NCBI RefSeq assembly: GCF_002119425.1 | Contig: NZ_MDSU01000010.1 | Coordinates: 1 to 50,344, forward strand | Reading direction: 5' to 3' | Length of the DNA: 50,344 nucleotides | Source: Desulfurella amilsii | GTDB taxonomy: Bacteria > Campylobacterota_A > Desulfurellia > Desulfurellales > Desulfurellaceae | Part shown: in pieces, positions 49,662 to 50,344 of the stretch | Numbering within the stretch: the first letter of the stretch is position 1 | Layout of the letters: every line of letters starts with the position of its first letter | The notes under the pieces: generated by a model | Seen by the model: the letters and a program-made list of their open reading frames with translations, nothing else | What the model was told of the DNA's origin: nothing | Databases searched by the model: none | Program-made: the position numbers and the translations under genes

Positions 49662-50344
49662 GCTAAACCAATTGCTCAACGAGCCCATTGATAAAACACA
49701 TACATTTGATCAGGTAGCGGATGTTGTTAACTTAAAAACACCCCTTGACTCACTTTATGCTCAAACAGACAACCGTCCAGATATTAAAGCACTATCATTT
49801 GCAATTAACAAAGCCAAAGCTCAAGTAGGTATGGTAGAGTCTAGCTATTATCCTCAGGTACAATTAAAGGCAAACTACAACCGCAATGGTCAAAACCTCG
49901 ATATGAACAATAACCCATACGCCGATAACTCCATCTATAGCCTAAACATAATTGCAAACTGGGATATATTTGACTGGGGTAAAACAAAAAATGATGTACA
50001 AGCCGCAAAGCTACAACAGATTGCCCTAGAAAATGAACTGGCTAATCTAAAAACACAGTCCAAAACTCAAATACTAAACGCATACGATCAAGCTGAAGTA
50101 GCATACCACAATATCTCAGTATCCCAAACTGCCCTAAAAGAAGCAAATGAAAACTATAAGCTAACCAATGAGCGCTATCTAAACCAACTTGCAACATCCA
50201 CAGACATACTTGATGCAAGAACACTTCTTACTCAATCTGAGTCTAACTACTATGGAGCTATATATGGGTACTGCATAGCGCTAGAAAACCTTGCAAATGC
50301 TGTTGGAAAGTCAGATGAGTTTGATTATTTGATTAGGTTTAAAT
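49030..50344 (+). CDS. TolC-like outer membrane efflux protein, copy 2 (3' end beyond window)
   Basis: At least 438 codons of an outer-membrane-factor protein, open at the window end. Residues 1-22 are a signal peptide (MHLRKTLFSISVLALFANTSYA before LSLSEVQ in split blocks). Two OEP-type repeats follow: FLPNLSTNYSYTRL, NVTITQPLFTGFYLLNKYKYAKYN and AYFNVLYNQKILETRQLAVAQYE in the first; YYPQVQLKANYNRNG, LNIIANWDIFDWGKTKNDV and LTNERYLNQLATSTDILDARTLLTQSE in the second. These are the beta-strand and coiled-coil signatures of TolC. The first 210 residues are identical to copy 1. It has its own strong promoter, and no periplasmic adaptor or pump gene is seen nearby within the window. Confidence 0.92.
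   Translation, partial: MHLRKTLFSISVLALFANTSYALSLSEVQSLSSNNNYQIKQYESLYESSKESKQSAFKNFLPNLSTNYSYTRLDQPPYQIANGNKLIMGSVNNYQWNVTITQPLFTGFYLLNKYKYAKYNESFSQANLEVIRNQIITNAKNAYFNVLYNQKILETRQLAVAQYESHLKDAESFYKQGLIPKVDLLKSQVAYSNAKQELKQAYANLTNAIAQLNQLLNEPIDKTHTFDQVADVVNLKTPLDSLYAQTDNRPDIKALSFAINKAKAQVGMVESSYYPQVQLKANYNRNGQNLDMNNNPYADNSIYSLNIIANWDIFDWGKTKNDVQAAKLQQIALENELANLKTQSKTQILNAYDQAEVAYHNISVSQTALKEANENYKLTNERYLNQLATSTDILDARTLLTQSESNYYGAIYGYCIALENLANAVGKSDEFDYLIRFK

Noticed and set aside
1-50344. tRNA or rRNA genes, CRISPR arrays, insertion sequences or prophage
   Set aside because: Gaps between genes are too short and show no cloverleaf, spacer-repeat pattern, transposase or integrase; none is supported.

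Overview
The window is AT-rich, densely packed bacterial DNA with many 1-, 4- and 8-base gene overlaps. It has almost no spacer DNA, and I see no rRNA, tRNA, CRISPR array or transposase. The gene set indicates a motile Gram-negative: FlgA/F/G, FlhA/F/G, a FliA-type sigma factor, an LpxH-like lipid A enzyme, LolA-, CpoB- and TolC-like envelope proteins, and futalosine-pathway menaquinone genes. This fits an anaerobic or microaerophilic Campylobacterota-like organism, perhaps of the Desulfurella/Hippea type. The lineage is inferred from gene content and style, not from a marker search.

Layout. 1-647 holds the 5' part of a tolC-like gene (- strand). An almost identical inverted copy opens at 49015 and runs off the right edge, so the window is bracketed by an inverted repeat. 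702-10388 (- strand) holds an amino-acid permease, fliA, a small membrane protein, ligA, a short PrmA-like methyltransferase, lpxH, a DUF2062 protein, a DnaJ-TPR protein, a second sigma factor, cysS and a CpoB-like lipoprotein. A symmetrical pair of divergent promoters at 10413-10504 separates this from the classic rimP-nusA-infB-ylxP-rbfA-nrnA-truB translation operon (+), which continues into a PadR regulator and an HD-GYP phosphodiesterase. 18280-24581 (- strand) holds ubiB, ubiX, flgA, flgG, flgF, a GH18 lipoprotein and a SurA-N-like chaperone. 24729-27227 holds a small unknown protein and two molybdopterin-handling proteins. 27338-35871 (+) holds a probable aminodeoxyfutalosine deaminase, carB, greA, pyrK, pyrD, a LolA-like protein and a nucleosidase/radical-SAM fusion. 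35959-38939 is a signalling island: a Roadblock/LC7 protein and a cytosolic sensor (+) meeting a small GTPase and a degenerate receiver protein (-). 39018-41007 (+) holds mqnD and a flavoprotein. 40971-46385 (- strand) is yggS-flhA-flhF-flhG-ccdA. 46509-48695 (- strand) holds a TANGO2-like protein and a cyclopropane fatty acid synthase with a possible tiny coupled ORF.

Four things deserve most attention. First, the inverted near-identical tolC copies have different promoters, so recombination between them would invert about 48 kb and exchange promoters. Second, a single ORF fuses an MTAN/futalosine-hydrolase-like nucleosidase to a spore-photoproduct-lyase-like radical SAM domain. Third, the Roadblock/sensor/Ras-like GTPase/pseudo-receiver island looks like an undescribed variant of MglAB or conservon signalling. 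Fourth, there are palindromes and leaderless-looking divergent promoters in the few intergenic gaps. Start codons were often moved inward from the longest ORF because a clear Shine-Dalgarno sequence or a TGATG/ATGA junction marks the inner start.
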